A stretch of 62,244 nt of DNA from positions 1 to 62,244 of the forward strand of contig CAADGI010000010.1 in NCBI GenBank assembly GCA_900696495.1, given 5' to 3'. Numbering within the stretch: position 1 is the stretch's first letter; every line of letters begins with the position of its first letter. A program made the position numbers and the translations under genes. The DNA comes from an uncultured Alphaproteobacteria bacterium (GTDB lineage: Bacteria; Pseudomonadota; Alphaproteobacteria; Micavibrionales; Micavibrionaceae). Shown one piece after another: positions 43,760 through 53,036 of the stretch. The notes beneath the pieces are model-generated. The model searched no databases. It was not told the DNA's origin and saw only the letters and a list, made by a program, of their open reading frames with translations.

Positions 43760-44279
43760 CAATCCCTGACTGAAGAGCCTTGGTATAAACATCTTCAAAT
43801 CTTTCGCTTATTCTCGGACCCTCTTTGACTTTTTCCTGCCCCAGCTCCGCTTCTATGCTTTTGATTATATTTGCGTTACCTTTTTCATCCGCCAGCAATT
43901 CCCGGTAATACCGCGCGGTCCGCCGGGCGGCGTCGCTGGCTTCCGCCATCTGCTCCATCTCAATATTATACGCGCAGATAAGAAGGTTTTTCCGTCTGGT
44001 CTCAGGGACGCAGGTTCCCCATTGATCGCCGCCCTTCCTGTCATCGAAAGTAATAAGCGGTATGTTTCTTTCGGAAGGAGCAAAAAAGGCAAGATCATAT
44101 AAATCCGCAAAAACATGCCTCAGCTCTTCCCTGGCTTTTTTGGCCGCCTCTTCCTGCGTTTCCTGCATCCATCCCTGCTGCCTTAACAGGCCGCAGCTCT
44201 CAAGCGCGACAACCGGCGTCACAACCAACGCCGTTGAAATAAATACGCGGCCTAGCCATCCTGATTTTTTCTCGTTCAT
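43686..44279 (-). CDS. Secreted protein of unknown function
   Basis: A 197-residue protein, not recognised. An N-terminal hydrophobic signal ([20 protein letters not shown]) may be a signal peptide or a weak lipobox, though Glu at -2 is unusual. The rest is charged and helical ([40 protein letters not shown]). It overlaps trmFO tail-to-tail by 74 nt, which makes its last 24 residues less certain. A small lipoprotein gene lies next to its 5' side on the same strand. Confidence 0.65.
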   Translation of the reverse strand: MNEKKSGWLGRVFISTALVVTPVVALESCGLLRQQGWMQETQEEAAKKAREELRHVFADLYDLAFFAPSERNIPLITFDDRKGGDQWGTCVPETRRKNLLICAYNIEMEQMAEASDAARRTARYYRELLADEKGNANIIKSIEAELGQEKVKEGPRISERFEDVYTKALQSGIVSQFVLKPSAHVPHSSGDHPGRGM

Positions 44280-44295
44280 ATTTCATCTCTTGTAA

Positions 44296-44484
44296 TTATT
44301 TCGACGGCGCAGGCTCGGACGCCCCTCCGACAACATGCTCCCAATCTTTCTTGTTGACAGGGCCGGAATCCGTTTCCGGCTTAAAGGATGGCGGCCTGTA
44401 GCCGCCCTTGTCTGAAGAGTCGCAGGCGCTGAACAGGAAAGTTGAAAGCAAAGGCAAGACAAGCAACGCAGTTTTTTTATTCAT
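44296..44484 (-). CDS. Small lipoprotein
   Basis: The ATG at 44484 (MNKKTALLVLPLL) gives 62 residues with a textbook lipoprotein signal and lipobox FSAC. The mature peptide is a short polar chain (DSSDKGGYRPPSFKPETDSG). The frame extends upstream to 44523 without support. It lies 16 nt before the gene at 44279 and probably shares its transcript. Function unknown. Confidence 0.7.
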   Translation of the reverse strand: MNKKTALLVLPLLSTFLFSACDSSDKGGYRPPSFKPETDSGPVNKKDWEHVVGGASEPAPSK

Positions 44485-44582
44485 TTTTTTATCTCGCTTA
44501 TTAGCAGGTACTTGATAACACACTCTTATGAAAAGAACAAAAGATTTTAAAAAACGTTTGAAAATAGGTCACAATAAAGAGA

Positions 44583-45260
44583 ATGAAAAAACGCGCCGCC
44601 CCTTCCGAAAAAACCGGCTTCATCGTCCTGCTGCACGGCATCCTGCGCAGCCGCACCGACATGCTCCCGCTCAGCCATTATCTCGAAAGCAAGGGCTATG
44701 ACGCGCTGAACATCCTGTACCCCTCGCGCAAAAAAAATCTCGAGGACCTCACCGATTTCGTCGAGGAAAAAATCCGCGCGGCGGAATATTACAGCGACAC
44801 CGCGCCCCTCCATTTCGTCACCCATTCCATGGGCGGCCTCATCGCGCGCTATTACATCGCCACGCGCAAACCTAAAAATCTCGGCCGTGTCGTCATGCTC
44901 GGCCCGCCCAATACAGGCAGCGAATTCGCCGATTTTTTGAAAGAGCACAAACAATTCGCGCCGATTTTCAAAAAAATCTTCGGCCCCGCCTCCGATCAAC
45001 TCGGGACAAAATATAAACATCTCGATGGTGAAATCACGTACCCGCTCGGCGTCATCGCCGGCAATGTCTCCATCAACCCGCTCGCGCCCTGGATACTCCC
45101 CGAGGGCGAGCATGATGGAATCGTTCCCGTCGAGCGCACCAAAATCGACGGCATGCGCGATCACCTGGTCGTGCCGTCAACCCATACATTTATGATGTTC
45201 AACCCCGCCGTGATGCGGCAGGTCGCGCATTTCCTCGAAAATGAGAAATTCAAGCGCTAG
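44583..45260 (+). CDS. Alpha/beta hydrolase, lipase/esterase-like
   Basis: A 225-residue alpha/beta hydrolase. The oxyanion region is LLHGILRSRTDM, the nucleophile elbow THSMGGLIARYYI has Ser in HSMGG, the acid is in HDGIVPVE, and the base histidine in STHTFMM. It has no signal peptide. It resembles bacterial lipase-like hydrolases acting on acyl esters. It ends in a 4-nt overlap with the convergent small gene at 45257. Confidence 0.88.
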   Translation: MKKRAAPSEKTGFIVLLHGILRSRTDMLPLSHYLESKGYDALNILYPSRKKNLEDLTDFVEEKIRAAEYYSDTAPLHFVTHSMGGLIARYYIATRKPKNLGRVVMLGPPNTGSEFADFLKEHKQFAPIFKKIFGPASDQLGTKYKHLDGEITYPLGVIAGNVSINPLAPWILPEGEHDGIVPVERTKIDGMRDHLVVPSTHTFMMFNPAVMRQVAHFLENEKFKR

Positions 45261-45505
45261 AGGCTCTCGTCGAAATTCTGGCCGGAGCTCAGAGTAACGT
45301 CCGTGTAACGCGACAGCGACTCGCGCACCGAAGACGCGGTTTCCTGCGCTTGGCCGAGACTGATGGCTTCAGGGGAAAGATTGACCTCGTCCTTGGGAGA
45401 GGGCGAACTCTTCACATCATCCGTGCGGCGGTTACTCGCCTCGGTGACGCGTGTGCCGGAAATCAGGTTCTGCAGTGAACCAATACCCTTAGGACCTTCA
45501 ACCAT
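45257..45505 (-). CDS. Small hypothetical protein with FlgM-like motif
   Basis: An 82-residue polar protein. The segment KDEVNLSPEAISLGQAQ resembles the D-x-V-x-LS-x2-A motif of the FlgM anti-sigma factor and of some other flagellar proteins, but the rest does not clearly match FlgM. No signal peptide. No flagellar genes are in the window. It overlaps the convergent hydrolase gene by 4 nt. Best treated as unknown. Confidence 0.6.
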   Translation of the reverse strand: MVEGPKGIGSLQNLISGTRVTEASNRRTDDVKSSPSPKDEVNLSPEAISLGQAQETASSVRESLSRYTDVTLSSGQNFDESL

Positions 45506-45594
45506 TTTCCCCTAACCCTTCTTTAAGTATCTGTAAATACTTAATAATACCCAATATCTATAGTAGCATAGACTGGTTAAGGAATCTACACCGC

Positions 45595-46419
45595 CTAAAA
45601 TCCTGCGGCGGCAGCTAACCTAAGTTCCTTAAATGCCGGGGAAAGCTGCATTTTCGGGCTATAGAGGTCATAGCCCCGCCGGCGCAGCTGCCCCATATAA
45701 ATCCCCGCCAGCGCCTGCGTCGCCCTCAAAAATCTGCTCGATGGATGAATGCCCGGCACGAACTGCGCCGCCACCTCACGGGCTAACGGTTTCATTCCTT
45801 CGCCCGGCTTTAGAAAATCGAACAGGTTCGTCAGCGTCACGCCGTGCTTCTGCATTAAATCCTCCGGCAAATAACACCGCCGCTGCGAGGCATGATACGG
45901 CACGGCGCGTAACAATCCCGCCATCGCATAATTCACCGATACCGCCGCCACCGGGTCCATGTCCGGCTCGTCGCCGCAAATCTGCAGGGCCAAACTCATC
46001 AGCGGCGTCGTCGTGAAATCCGCGTATTTCAAAAACCCGTCCAGCGACGCGGGACAAATATTCTCCAGATCAAACTCCCGCGCATAAATCATCGTATCGA
46101 AATAATCGCGCGACAGATTGTGCGCCCTGATCGCGGGCGTTAATGCTTTTAGCACTTGATGCCCGCCCCCTGCTGCGCCGTAGCCGTCAGGCGAAGGCGA
46201 GTCATAAATCTTTCCAATCGCCTCGCGCCACCATTGCAGCCGGGCGAGGCCAAGCGCCGTCTCGCTCACCACCTCGCGCGTCTTCGCAATCTCGTAGTTA
46301 AAAGCGAACAGCGCCCACAGTGCCTCCCGGCGGTCCGCAGGCGCAAACATCGACAGCAAAAACCTGTCCGGGTCGTTCTCCCGCACCACCTGCCCGCAAT
46401 AGGATAAATTCTTATTCAT
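45595..46419 (-). CDS. Squalene/phytoene synthase-fold protein, NDUFAF6-like
   Basis: A 274-residue protein of the squalene/phytoene synthase superfamily. Segments FALFNYEIAKTREVVSE-like (LFAFNYEIAKTREVVSE), LARLQWWREAIG and RAVPYHASQRRCYLP follow the NDUFAF6 pattern. The first aspartate-rich DxxxD of true synthases is absent, so prenyl condensation is unlikely. NDUFAF6 is a complex I assembly factor. The SPSPDGYGAAGGGHQV segment near residue 75 looks like an extra loop whose DNA contains a palindrome-like GCCGTAGCCGTCAGGCGAAG unit. Confidence 0.82.
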   Translation of the reverse strand: MNKNLSYCGQVVRENDPDRFLLSMFAPADRREALWALFAFNYEIAKTREVVSETALGLARLQWWREAIGKIYDSPSPDGYGAAGGGHQVLKALTPAIRAHNLSRDYFDTMIYAREFDLENICPASLDGFLKYADFTTTPLMSLALQICGDEPDMDPVAAVSVNYAMAGLLRAVPYHASQRRCYLPEDLMQKHGVTLTNLFDFLKPGEGMKPLAREVAAQFVPGIHPSSRFLRATQALAGIYMGQLRRRGYDLYSPKMQLSPAFKELRLAAAAGF

Positions 46420-46427
46420 AAAAAGAA

Positions 46428-46503
46428 TTTAACCACGAAGCACACGAAGTACACGAAGATTTTAATAATATTTTCTTCGTGGTCTTCGTGACCTTCGTGG
46501 TAA
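46428..46503. repeat. AACCAC-family inverted repeat, copy 6
   Basis: The arms TTTAACCACGAAGCACACGA and TTCGTGACCTTCGTGGTAAA have CACGAAG iterated several times. It lies between the divergent NDUFAF6-like and sodB genes. Confidence 0.85.
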
Positions 46504-46563
46504 AATAACTTGATAACATCCTTAAAAACGCTAGGTTATTGGGTATTAATCAAGGAGACCCCG

Positions 46564-47184
46564 ATGCCCTTCGAACTGCCCAAACTCCCCTACGATTACG
46601 AAGCCCTCGCGCCCTACATGTCGAAGGAAACCCTCGAATTCCACCACGACAAGCACCACAAGGCCTATGTCGACAAGGGCAACGAACTCATCCAGGGCAC
46701 CGGCAAGGAAAACGCGTCGCTGGAAGAAGCCATGGTCTGGGCGCACAAAAACAATCCCGGCCTCTTCAACCAGCTCGGCCAGCACTACAACCATATCCAT
46801 TTCTGGCACTGGATGAAAAAAGGCGGCGGCGGCAACAAGCTCCCCGGCGCGCTCGAGAAAAAAATCAAGGAAGACCTCGGCGGCTACGACGCCTTCAAAA
46901 AAGATTTCACCAACGCGGGCGTCACGCAGTTCGGCTCGGGCTGGGCCTGGCTCGCGCAGGACAACAAATCCGGCAAGCTCGAAATCATGAAAACGCCGAA
47001 CGGCGAAAACCCCGTCGTTTACGGCAAGACGCCCATCCTCGGCGTCGATGTGTGGGAACACTCCTACTATATCGACTACCGCAACGCCCGCCCCAAATAC
47101 ATGGAAGCGTTCATCGACAATCTCATCAACTGGGATTACGTGGCCGAGCTGTACGAAAAAGGCCCGCTGAAAATAGCGGCTTAA
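46564..47184 (+). CDS. sodB: Superoxide dismutase, Fe/Mn type
   Basis: Converts superoxide to hydrogen peroxide and oxygen. The four metal ligands are recognisable: His in FHHDKHHKAYVDK, His in HYNHIHFWHWM, and Asp and His in DVWEHSYYIDYRN. The sequence is closest to the Fe-type (SodB) of Alphaproteobacteria. The ATG at 46564 (MPFELPKLPYDYEAL, 206 residues) follows AAGGAGACCCC; the frame from 46510 adds a spurious peptide. A GGAGAGGG-type repeat follows. Confidence 0.95.
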   Translation: MPFELPKLPYDYEALAPYMSKETLEFHHDKHHKAYVDKGNELIQGTGKENASLEEAMVWAHKNNPGLFNQLGQHYNHIHFWHWMKKGGGGNKLPGALEKKIKEDLGGYDAFKKDFTNAGVTQFGSGWAWLAQDNKSGKLEIMKTPNGENPVVYGKTPILGVDVWEHSYYIDYRNARPKYMEAFIDNLINWDYVAELYEKGPLKIAA

Positions 47185-47196
47185 ATCGCGGCCTAA

Positions 47197-47250
47197 ACCC
47201 TCTCCCACTGGGAGAGGGTGGCCGAGCGCCTGCAAGGCCGGGTGAGGGAT
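47197..47250. repeat. GGAGAGGG-family palindromic repeat, intergenic
   Basis: CCCTCTCCCACTGGGAGAGG, then a variable piece with a GCC...GGC stem, and GGGTGAGGGA. It lies between sodB and the convergent repeat-protein gene and could serve as a terminator for both. Confidence 0.85.
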
Positions 47251-47252
47251 TA

Positions 47253-49910
47253 TTAAACCGGCTTCATTGCTGAATTATTCGCCGTGACAATATCCGCAAC
47301 CGCCGCCGCCAGCTCCGGCTCTTTCGCCTTGTTGTCATGCGCGCGCTCGAATTTATCCGGCAAAGGCTCACGCCCCGGATCCTGCGCCGCCGCCGCCATC
47401 TGCGCCGCCCGTTCCGGCTCGACATTCAGCGAAGATGGCTTCAGGCTGAAGTTAGTCATTTCATGCCGCCCGTTTTCATAGGCCTTGCGGCGCTCTTCAG
47501 GCGTTTTCGCGGCTTGCGCCGCGGCGTAAGTCTCGCGCATGATCTTGCCCAGCTCCGGATAGGCCGCGTCATAAGATTTGAATATGTCTTCTATGCCCTG
47601 TGGGGGAACCATGCCGGGATTTTTCTCGAGGAACCCCATAAACGAAGTGCCCATGACAAATGTCGCGCCCAGATTCCCCGGCTGCGCCTTGAACATCACC
47701 TGGCCCTGCATCCACGGCTCGTTGCCGGGTTTGATGCCCATATTCGGCGCAGCACTGACGGATGGCGGTGTCACGGCCTGATATTTTCTGCTGAGCTCTA
47801 TGTAGTGTGGTTGCATATCTCTCATTGCTTTAAAGTGTATGTTTTGCGGACCTTTTTTATGATCATCTGAATTTTTCATCTCGTTATAGGTTGCACGGAT
47901 TCTTTCGCCGAATTGTGGAATGGCCTTTTCATGCGCGGAAATAATCTTTTCAATCTGAGCCTCGGACATACGCTCGCTGTCATGCCTGATCTGTTTATAC
48001 GTGATCGCGATTTGCTGGAGTGCCATATCGGCAGCATTGAAGGCTTTTGTGAGATCTGCCTGTGACTTGATCTCTGATGGCGGCATCAAATCTCCCAACC
48101 GTGCTTCTGCAATCCCTGTCGTCGTCGGGCCCCACGACCCTGCATAAGGCTTGGGAGGAACAGGACGCTCTCTTTGGGATTGCGACGCACTTTGCTCCGG
48201 CGGCAATTGTTTGAAATTCTGATAGCCATAAGTGGAAACATGTTTGTCATGGATATCAGCAAGCAAGCCCTTACCATTATTGTAAGCCTTAGTGACTGTA
48301 TCGAGGTCAGCATTTTTCTCGGTGAGTTTGGCAATCTCCCCATGAAATGAACGCAACGCCGATCCAATAGGAGGATAGGTCTTTTCATGACGCGCAATAA
48401 CATCCTCGATCTGCTCCAGGGACAAACGCTCATTGAGGGGCGGATCTATAGCTTGGTACGACTGATCAATCGCCGATATGGCTTCATTCGCTGCTGTAAA
48501 TGCAGCTTTAAATTCTTTATAGGTAGTGACCTTGTCGGGCGGATAAAGGGTGTGCAGCCATTTAGCTGCAGGAATCGGCAATATTTCCGCTTGTCTTGTA
48601 ATAGGCGCTGGCTGCACCGGCGTGGTAGTAACCGCAGGTTCTTTTATTTTTGGAACTGGTGCTCTTTCCAAAGACGGCGATCCGAAACCGGGCAACTCTC
48701 TTGTATATATATCTTGCAACCCGCCCATGCCTTTTCGGTAGGCATTGGTAAATTCCGCAGACGGCGCCTTGGCTTCCGCCAGCGTCTCCACCTCTTGATG
48801 ATACGCACGCAGCGCCGCGCCGGAGGACGGATGGGTTTTTTCATGGCGTGAAATCACATCTTCGATCTGCTCTTTCGACAGGCGCTGATTATTGCTCAAA
48901 CTTTTATCTTGATAGGACACATGAATCTGCCTTATCAAATCCCGCGCCGCCTTGTTCTCGGCCTTGAAATCATCGGCGCTCTTCACCTGCTCCGGCGGGT
49001 ACAACCCTTTCAAAATGTCAGGTGCCACGCCGGCGGCAATCTCCGGTGATTGAGCGCCGGAACGTGAAGGCGGCGCAACCCGCTGATGACGCGGCTCTAT
49101 TCTGCTGCCGGCAGCCGCTTCCGGTAGTTTAGGCGTAACCGCACTTGCCTGAACCGGCGCGATTTCTTTTTTAATCACATCGCCTTTTAACTGGTCGAAC
49201 ACATCCTTCGTCATCGCCACAGTGGCGGGCTTTGGATCGGCCTGAAACGCATCCGTCACGCGGTACGCCTGCTTTAGAAAATTCTCAGCGCGTGGATCGT
49301 CATAGCCCCATATTGGTTTCAGTTCGTATTTTTTGCCGTCCGGCGTTGTAATATATTTTCCAACGCCAATACGGTCTTCGATTCCATAAACCCTGCCCGG
49401 CGTCAGGTCGGTCCCTTTTTGAAACCACCATTTCTGTCCGATATGTGTAGGCGAAGGATTGACTTGCTCAGGGCTGAGGTCCGAAACAATTTTCGCCCGC
49501 TCCGTCTTCGTGTCGAAATCGACATAAGCCATCACCGCGTCAAAATCTTTCACTTCGGATGTTTTTTCATTCACCCATCCTTCACCCTTTGAAACCGGTT
49601 TCAGTTCCTTGCCGGTGATCGGGTTTATATGGCTGTTGATCGGCTCGATAATCCCTTTCAGGATTTGATCCGTGTAAGTCGCATTGAGAGTGTCGCTGGA
49701 AAAAGCCGCGAGCTGCCCGTTATGCATCCACAGCTGATACGTCTTCGCACTGCCGTCGGGCTGAGTCACCGCGATGCTTTGCGCCGCGCCGAGCGGCCGC
49801 AGATTCACCCTGTCAGACCACTGCCCGGACTCCGCCTGCGCGTCTTCCTGCAATTTCTTGAAATGCTGTTGCGCATCCGCAACGGATTTGAGCTCTATAG
49901 GCCCGGCCAT
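47253..49910 (-). CDS. Large protein with four tandem helical modules, unknown function
   Basis: An 885-residue protein with no recognised family, signal peptide or membrane span. The ATG at 49910 (MAGPIELKSV) is preferred because AGGG lies seven bases upstream; a GTG at 49916 is alternative. Residues 1 to about 240 form a distinct N-terminal domain (KWWFQKGTDLTPGRVYGIED). Three modules follow about every 152 residues, each starting LYPP or LMPP and carrying IExxxxxHEKxxPxxGxxLRxxxxE (about 350, 502, 654). A diverged copy is at about 774. Pro-rich linkers separate them. A scaffold or secreted effector is possible; neither is shown. Confidence 0.75.
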   Translation of the reverse strand: MAGPIELKSVADAQQHFKKLQEDAQAESGQWSDRVNLRPLGAAQSIAVTQPDGSAKTYQLWMHNGQLAAFSSDTLNATYTDQILKGIIEPINSHINPITGKELKPVSKGEGWVNEKTSEVKDFDAVMAYVDFDTKTERAKIVSDLSPEQVNPSPTHIGQKWWFQKGTDLTPGRVYGIEDRIGVGKYITTPDGKKYELKPIWGYDDPRAENFLKQAYRVTDAFQADPKPATVAMTKDVFDQLKGDVIKKEIAPVQASAVTPKLPEAAAGSRIEPRHQRVAPPSRSGAQSPEIAAGVAPDILKGLYPPEQVKSADDFKAENKAARDLIRQIHVSYQDKSLSNNQRLSKEQIEDVISRHEKTHPSSGAALRAYHQEVETLAEAKAPSAEFTNAYRKGMGGLQDIYTRELPGFGSPSLERAPVPKIKEPAVTTTPVQPAPITRQAEILPIPAAKWLHTLYPPDKVTTYKEFKAAFTAANEAISAIDQSYQAIDPPLNERLSLEQIEDVIARHEKTYPPIGSALRSFHGEIAKLTEKNADLDTVTKAYNNGKGLLADIHDKHVSTYGYQNFKQLPPEQSASQSQRERPVPPKPYAGSWGPTTTGIAEARLGDLMPPSEIKSQADLTKAFNAADMALQQIAITYKQIRHDSERMSEAQIEKIISAHEKAIPQFGERIRATYNEMKNSDDHKKGPQNIHFKAMRDMQPHYIELSRKYQAVTPPSVSAAPNMGIKPGNEPWMQGQVMFKAQPGNLGATFVMGTSFMGFLEKNPGMVPPQGIEDIFKSYDAAYPELGKIMRETYAAAQAAKTPEERRKAYENGRHEMTNFSLKPSSLNVEPERAAQMAAAAQDPGREPLPDKFERAHDNKAKEPELAAAVADIVTANNSAMKPV

Positions 49911-50005
49911 TAACACACCCTGTTAAACCGCTTCCCATATTAAATAGGTAGTCTTTATGATTTGTTAATATTGTAAGGAAAACGCGCAAAAAGCACAAAA
50001 TTGGC

Positions 50006-50413
50006 CTAAATGGCAGGTATCAGTGCAGCAGCAACGCGCCGCCCCTCGGCCATCAGGACATTATAAGTCCTGCACGCCGCGCCGGTATCCATGGCTTCCA
50101 CCGAAAGCCCCATCTCCTTCAGGGCCGCCCGCATATCCGGTTTCAGGATTTGCATTGTTTTACCTGTACCAAGCAGCACCACATCTAACCCCTCTCCCAC
50201 CGGGAGAGGGAGGGGCCCGCGCAGCGGGAGGGTGAGGGCCTTAAAATGCTCTGCCTTTAAATCATAAAATGAATGCGGCGCATCCCACGAAAACGTTTCA
50301 GTTGGCATAACAATAATAGCGCCGCTGTAAACTTTCCCGCTCACACGGAAACTGCCCGCCGCGTAACTCTGGATGACCTGCGCCCCTTCGCGTATGAGCG
50401 GCGTGACATCCAT
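50006..50413 (-). CDS. Mth938-like (NDUFAF3-type) protein with repeat insertion
   Basis: A 135-residue Mth938-domain protein, related to mitochondrial NDUFAF3. The segments SYAAGSFRVSGKVYSGAIIV, VVLLGTGKTMQIL and MDTGAACRTYNVLMAEGRRV are family hallmarks. About residues 58-76 (LTLPLRGPLPLPVGEG) are extra and come from an in-frame palindromic repeat between the helix and the strand DVVLLGTG. It lies next to secF-secD-yajC, a typical alphaproteobacterial order, and was probably co-transcribed with them. Confidence 0.88.
   Translation of the reverse strand: MDVTPLIREGAQVIQSYAAGSFRVSGKVYSGAIIVMPTETFSWDAPHSFYDLKAEHFKALTLPLRGPLPLPVGEGLDVVLLGTGKTMQILKPDMRAALKEMGLSVEAMDTGAACRTYNVLMAEGRRVAAALIPAI
50188..50240. 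repeat. GGAGAGGG-family palindromic repeat inside the Mth938 gene
   Basis: CCCCTCTCCCACCGGGAGAG, GGAGGGGCCCGC and GCGGGAGGGTGAGGGCC form a double unit like those at 19886 and 54539. It is read in frame on the minus strand as LTLPLRGPLPLPVGEG. Confidence 0.9.
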
Positions 50414-50419
50414 GGGAAT

Positions 50420-51385
50420 CTAGGCCGGCTCTTCGGCGGCGGCGCTGCCGGGTTTTTCGGGATCGGGGCGCAATTTCAGGTAATACAGCGACGGCGTCGA
50501 CACGAAATACGACGAGTGCGTGCCGATCAAAATGCCGAAGAACAGCGCCGATACGAAGCTGCGGATAACCTCGCCGCCGAACAGATAAAGCGCCAGCAGC
50601 GCCAGCAGCGTCGAACCCGACGTCATCAATGTGCGCGGCAACGTCGAGTTGATCGAGAAATTGATGATTTCCGTCATCGGCATTTTCTTGTATTTCCGCA
50701 GCGTTTCGCGCACGCGGTCGAAAATAATGACGGTCTCGTTGATCGAATAACCCGCCACCAGCAAGATCGCCGCCAGCGTCGACAAATCAAAATGCATCTG
50801 CGTCAACGAAAACAGCCCGACAATACCCACCACGTCGTGCAGCAGCGCCAGCATCGATCCCACGCCGTACTGCCAGTTAAATCGGAACCAGATATAGGCC
50901 ATGATCCCGCCCATCGCGATCAAAACGGCGAACAGTCCCGCGCGCTTGAGTTCCTTGCCCACCTGCGGCCCTACGAATTCCGTCCGGCGGTAATCCACCT
51001 TATTGTCGAATTCCGCATTCAGCGCGGCCTGCACTTTTTCAATCGCGCCCTTCTGCACGTCGGCCTCGCCCATGCCCTCTTGTTCGGGCTGCTGCGGCAT
51101 GCGGATCATGAGGTTATCCGCCGCGCCGAATTCCTGGATGGAGATATCACCAAGATGCAATTCCTTCAGCACCTCGCGCAGATGCGGCAGGTCCGGCGCC
51201 GTCTCGGTCTTTATCTCGATGATCGTCCCGCCGACGAAATCGATCCCGAAATTAAGCCCCTTCGTGCACAGCATCAGCGTCGATCCGCCGAGAATGACCA
51301 GGCTCGCCAGCATCGCGTAAAACCTGTGCCCGAAGAAATCGATCTTCGTATTCGGCGGGATAAGTTCCAAAAGCTTAATAATCAT
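50420..51385 (-). CDS. secF: Protein translocase subunit SecF
   Basis: A 321-residue RND-type membrane protein that works with SecD to pull exported proteins through SecYEG using the proton gradient. The N-terminal transmembrane segment precedes GLNFGIDFVGGTIIEI. The membrane core contains GYSINETVIIFDRVRE, the SecF signature. Six transmembrane spans are visible. It is separated from secD by an inverted repeat, and the Mth938 gene follows by 6 nt. Confidence 0.96.
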   Translation of the reverse strand: MIIKLLELIPPNTKIDFFGHRFYAMLASLVILGGSTLMLCTKGLNFGIDFVGGTIIEIKTETAPDLPHLREVLKELHLGDISIQEFGAADNLMIRMPQQPEQEGMGEADVQKGAIEKVQAALNAEFDNKVDYRRTEFVGPQVGKELKRAGLFAVLIAMGGIMAYIWFRFNWQYGVGSMLALLHDVVGIVGLFSLTQMHFDLSTLAAILLVAGYSINETVIIFDRVRETLRKYKKMPMTEIINFSINSTLPRTLMTSGSTLLALLALYLFGGEVIRSFVSALFFGILIGTHSSYFVSTPSLYYLKLRPDPEKPGSAAAEEPA

Positions 51386-51404
51386 AATAAAAACCTATAA
51401 ATCT

Positions 51405-51472
51405 TGAACCACAACGGTCACAACGCGTTCAGCGCGGTATCGTTGTGATCGTAGTGTTCGTTGTGGTTTAAA
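51405..51472. repeat. AACCAC-family inverted repeat, copy 7
   Basis: The arms TTGAACCACAACGGTCACAA and TCGTTGTGGTTTAA lie in the secD-secF gap. As both genes are co-directional, it could weaken read-through from secD to secF. Confidence 0.82.
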
Positions 51473-51482
51473 AAATTTATTG

Positions 51483-53030
51483 TCATACCGGTATCGCCTT
51501 CGGCCGTTTCCATTTCAGCCACGTCAATATAATGAGACGTGTAAAGCTCAGCGCGCAGAAATACGACGTCGCCACGCCGATGCACATCGTCACCGCGAAA
51601 CCCTTGATCGGCCCCGTCCCGAACGAGAACAGGATAAGCGCCGCAATCAGCGCCGTCAGGTTCGAGTCCGTAATGGTCGTGCGCGCGCGGGTATAACCCG
51701 TATCGATCGCCGACAGAATACTCCGCCCCGCCCGCAATTCTTCCTTGATGCGCTCGAAGACAAGAACGTTGCCGTCGATCGCCAGGCCCATGGTCAGGAC
51801 GATCCCCGCAATACCCGGCAGCGTCAGGGTCGCCTGCAACATCGACATCACCGCCAGGATCAGCAGCATGTTGATGATAATCCCGATCGACGCGAACACG
51901 CCGAACAATCCATAAACAAGACACGCCATCGTGATCACGAACAGCAATCCGACCAGGCAGGCTTTTCTTCCCGACTTCACCGAGTCCGACCCCAGCGTCG
52001 GCCCCACCGTGCGCTCCTCGATCACCTTCATCGGCGCCGGTAACGCGCCCGCGCGCAGCAGCAACGCCAGGTCGTTCGCCGTCTTCACCGTAAATCCGCC
52101 CGAAATCTGTCCCTGGCCGCCGCAGATCGGCTCTTGAATAACCGGTGCGCTCAGCACTTCGTTATCGAGAACGATCGCAAACGGCTTCTGCACGTTCTGG
52201 CGCGTCACATCGCAAAAACGCCGTGCGCCCGTATTGTTAAGCCTGAACGAAATCACCGAGCGCCCGTTCTGGTCGAAACTCGGCTGCGCCGTCTCCAGCA
52301 TGTCGCCCGTAATCATCGGGCGGCGCGCCACCGCCAGCCTGCGTGCCGACTCTTCCGCGAACGGCAGGCTTCTCGTGCCTCCGCCCGCATCCGCGCTTTC
52401 CGGCACCAGGTGAAAGCCCAGCTTCGCCGTCGTGCCGATGATCGCCTTCAATTGCTCCGCATTCGCGCCCGGCGCCTGGATCAGCAACCTGTTCTCGCCT
52501 TGCCGCGCGATCAGCGGTTCGGTGGTGCCCAGCTCGTCGATCCTGCGGCGCACGATCTCGATGCTCTGCGAAATCGTCTGGTCGTAAACGCTCTTGAGCG
52601 AAACCTCGTTCATGTTGGCTTCGATCGTCGCACCGTTCGTCTGGATGTCGAGGTTCGGGTCCAGCTTGCGCAGGATTTTCCGCACCGCTTCCGCATCGCC
52701 TTCATTACGCAGCGTCACGCGCGCGCCTTTCGCCGCCGATCCGATCGAGCTGTAACCGATTTTTGCCTCGCGCAGTTCCGTGCGCAGATCCTGCACCATC
52801 AGGTCGCCGCGCTCGCGGAACACGCCGTCCACGTCGACTTCATATAAAAGATGCGCGCCGCCGCGCAGGTCGAGGCCCAGATTCACCGTCTTTCCCGGCA
52901 TCCATGACGGCACGTTTTCATGCAGCCACGTGCGAAGCTCCGGCCCCGCCATATTCGGCAGGCTGTAGAGAATGCCCATCAGGGCGACACCAAGGATAAG
53001 AACGGCTTTCCAGCGTGGAATGGTCAGCAT
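51483..53030 (-). CDS. secD: Protein translocase subunit SecD
   Basis: A 515-residue translocon motor partner. The N-terminal anchor precedes the signature VNLGLDLRGGAHLLYEVD. The periplasmic P1 domain follows, and the C-terminal membrane domain holds AIDGNVLVFERIKEELRAG. It starts 6 nt after the yajC stop, in the conserved yajC-secD-secF order. Length is at the short end typical for Alphaproteobacteria. Confidence 0.96.
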   Translation of the reverse strand: MLTIPRWKAVLILGVALMGILYSLPNMAGPELRTWLHENVPSWMPGKTVNLGLDLRGGAHLLYEVDVDGVFRERGDLMVQDLRTELREAKIGYSSIGSAAKGARVTLRNEGDAEAVRKILRKLDPNLDIQTNGATIEANMNEVSLKSVYDQTISQSIEIVRRRIDELGTTEPLIARQGENRLLIQAPGANAEQLKAIIGTTAKLGFHLVPESADAGGGTRSLPFAEESARRLAVARRPMITGDMLETAQPSFDQNGRSVISFRLNNTGARRFCDVTRQNVQKPFAIVLDNEVLSAPVIQEPICGGQGQISGGFTVKTANDLALLLRAGALPAPMKVIEERTVGPTLGSDSVKSGRKACLVGLLFVITMACLVYGLFGVFASIGIIINMLLILAVMSMLQATLTLPGIAGIVLTMGLAIDGNVLVFERIKEELRAGRSILSAIDTGYTRARTTITDSNLTALIAALILFSFGTGPIKGFAVTMCIGVATSYFCALSFTRLIILTWLKWKRPKAIPV

Positions 53031-53036
53031 AACAGG

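Noticed and set aside
45257-45505. Naming the small gene FlgM
   Set aside because: Only one short motif matches, the C-terminal sigma-binding part does not, and no flagellar genes are present in the window.
45595-46419. Calling a true squalene or phytoene synthase
   Set aside because: The first aspartate-rich motif is missing and the pattern follows NDUFAF6-type proteins. No carotenoid or hopanoid genes are nearby.
50273-51400. 375-codon plus-strand frame opposite secF
   Set aside because: The translation is Arg/His/Gln-rich, typical of an antisense shadow of a hydrophobic membrane protein.
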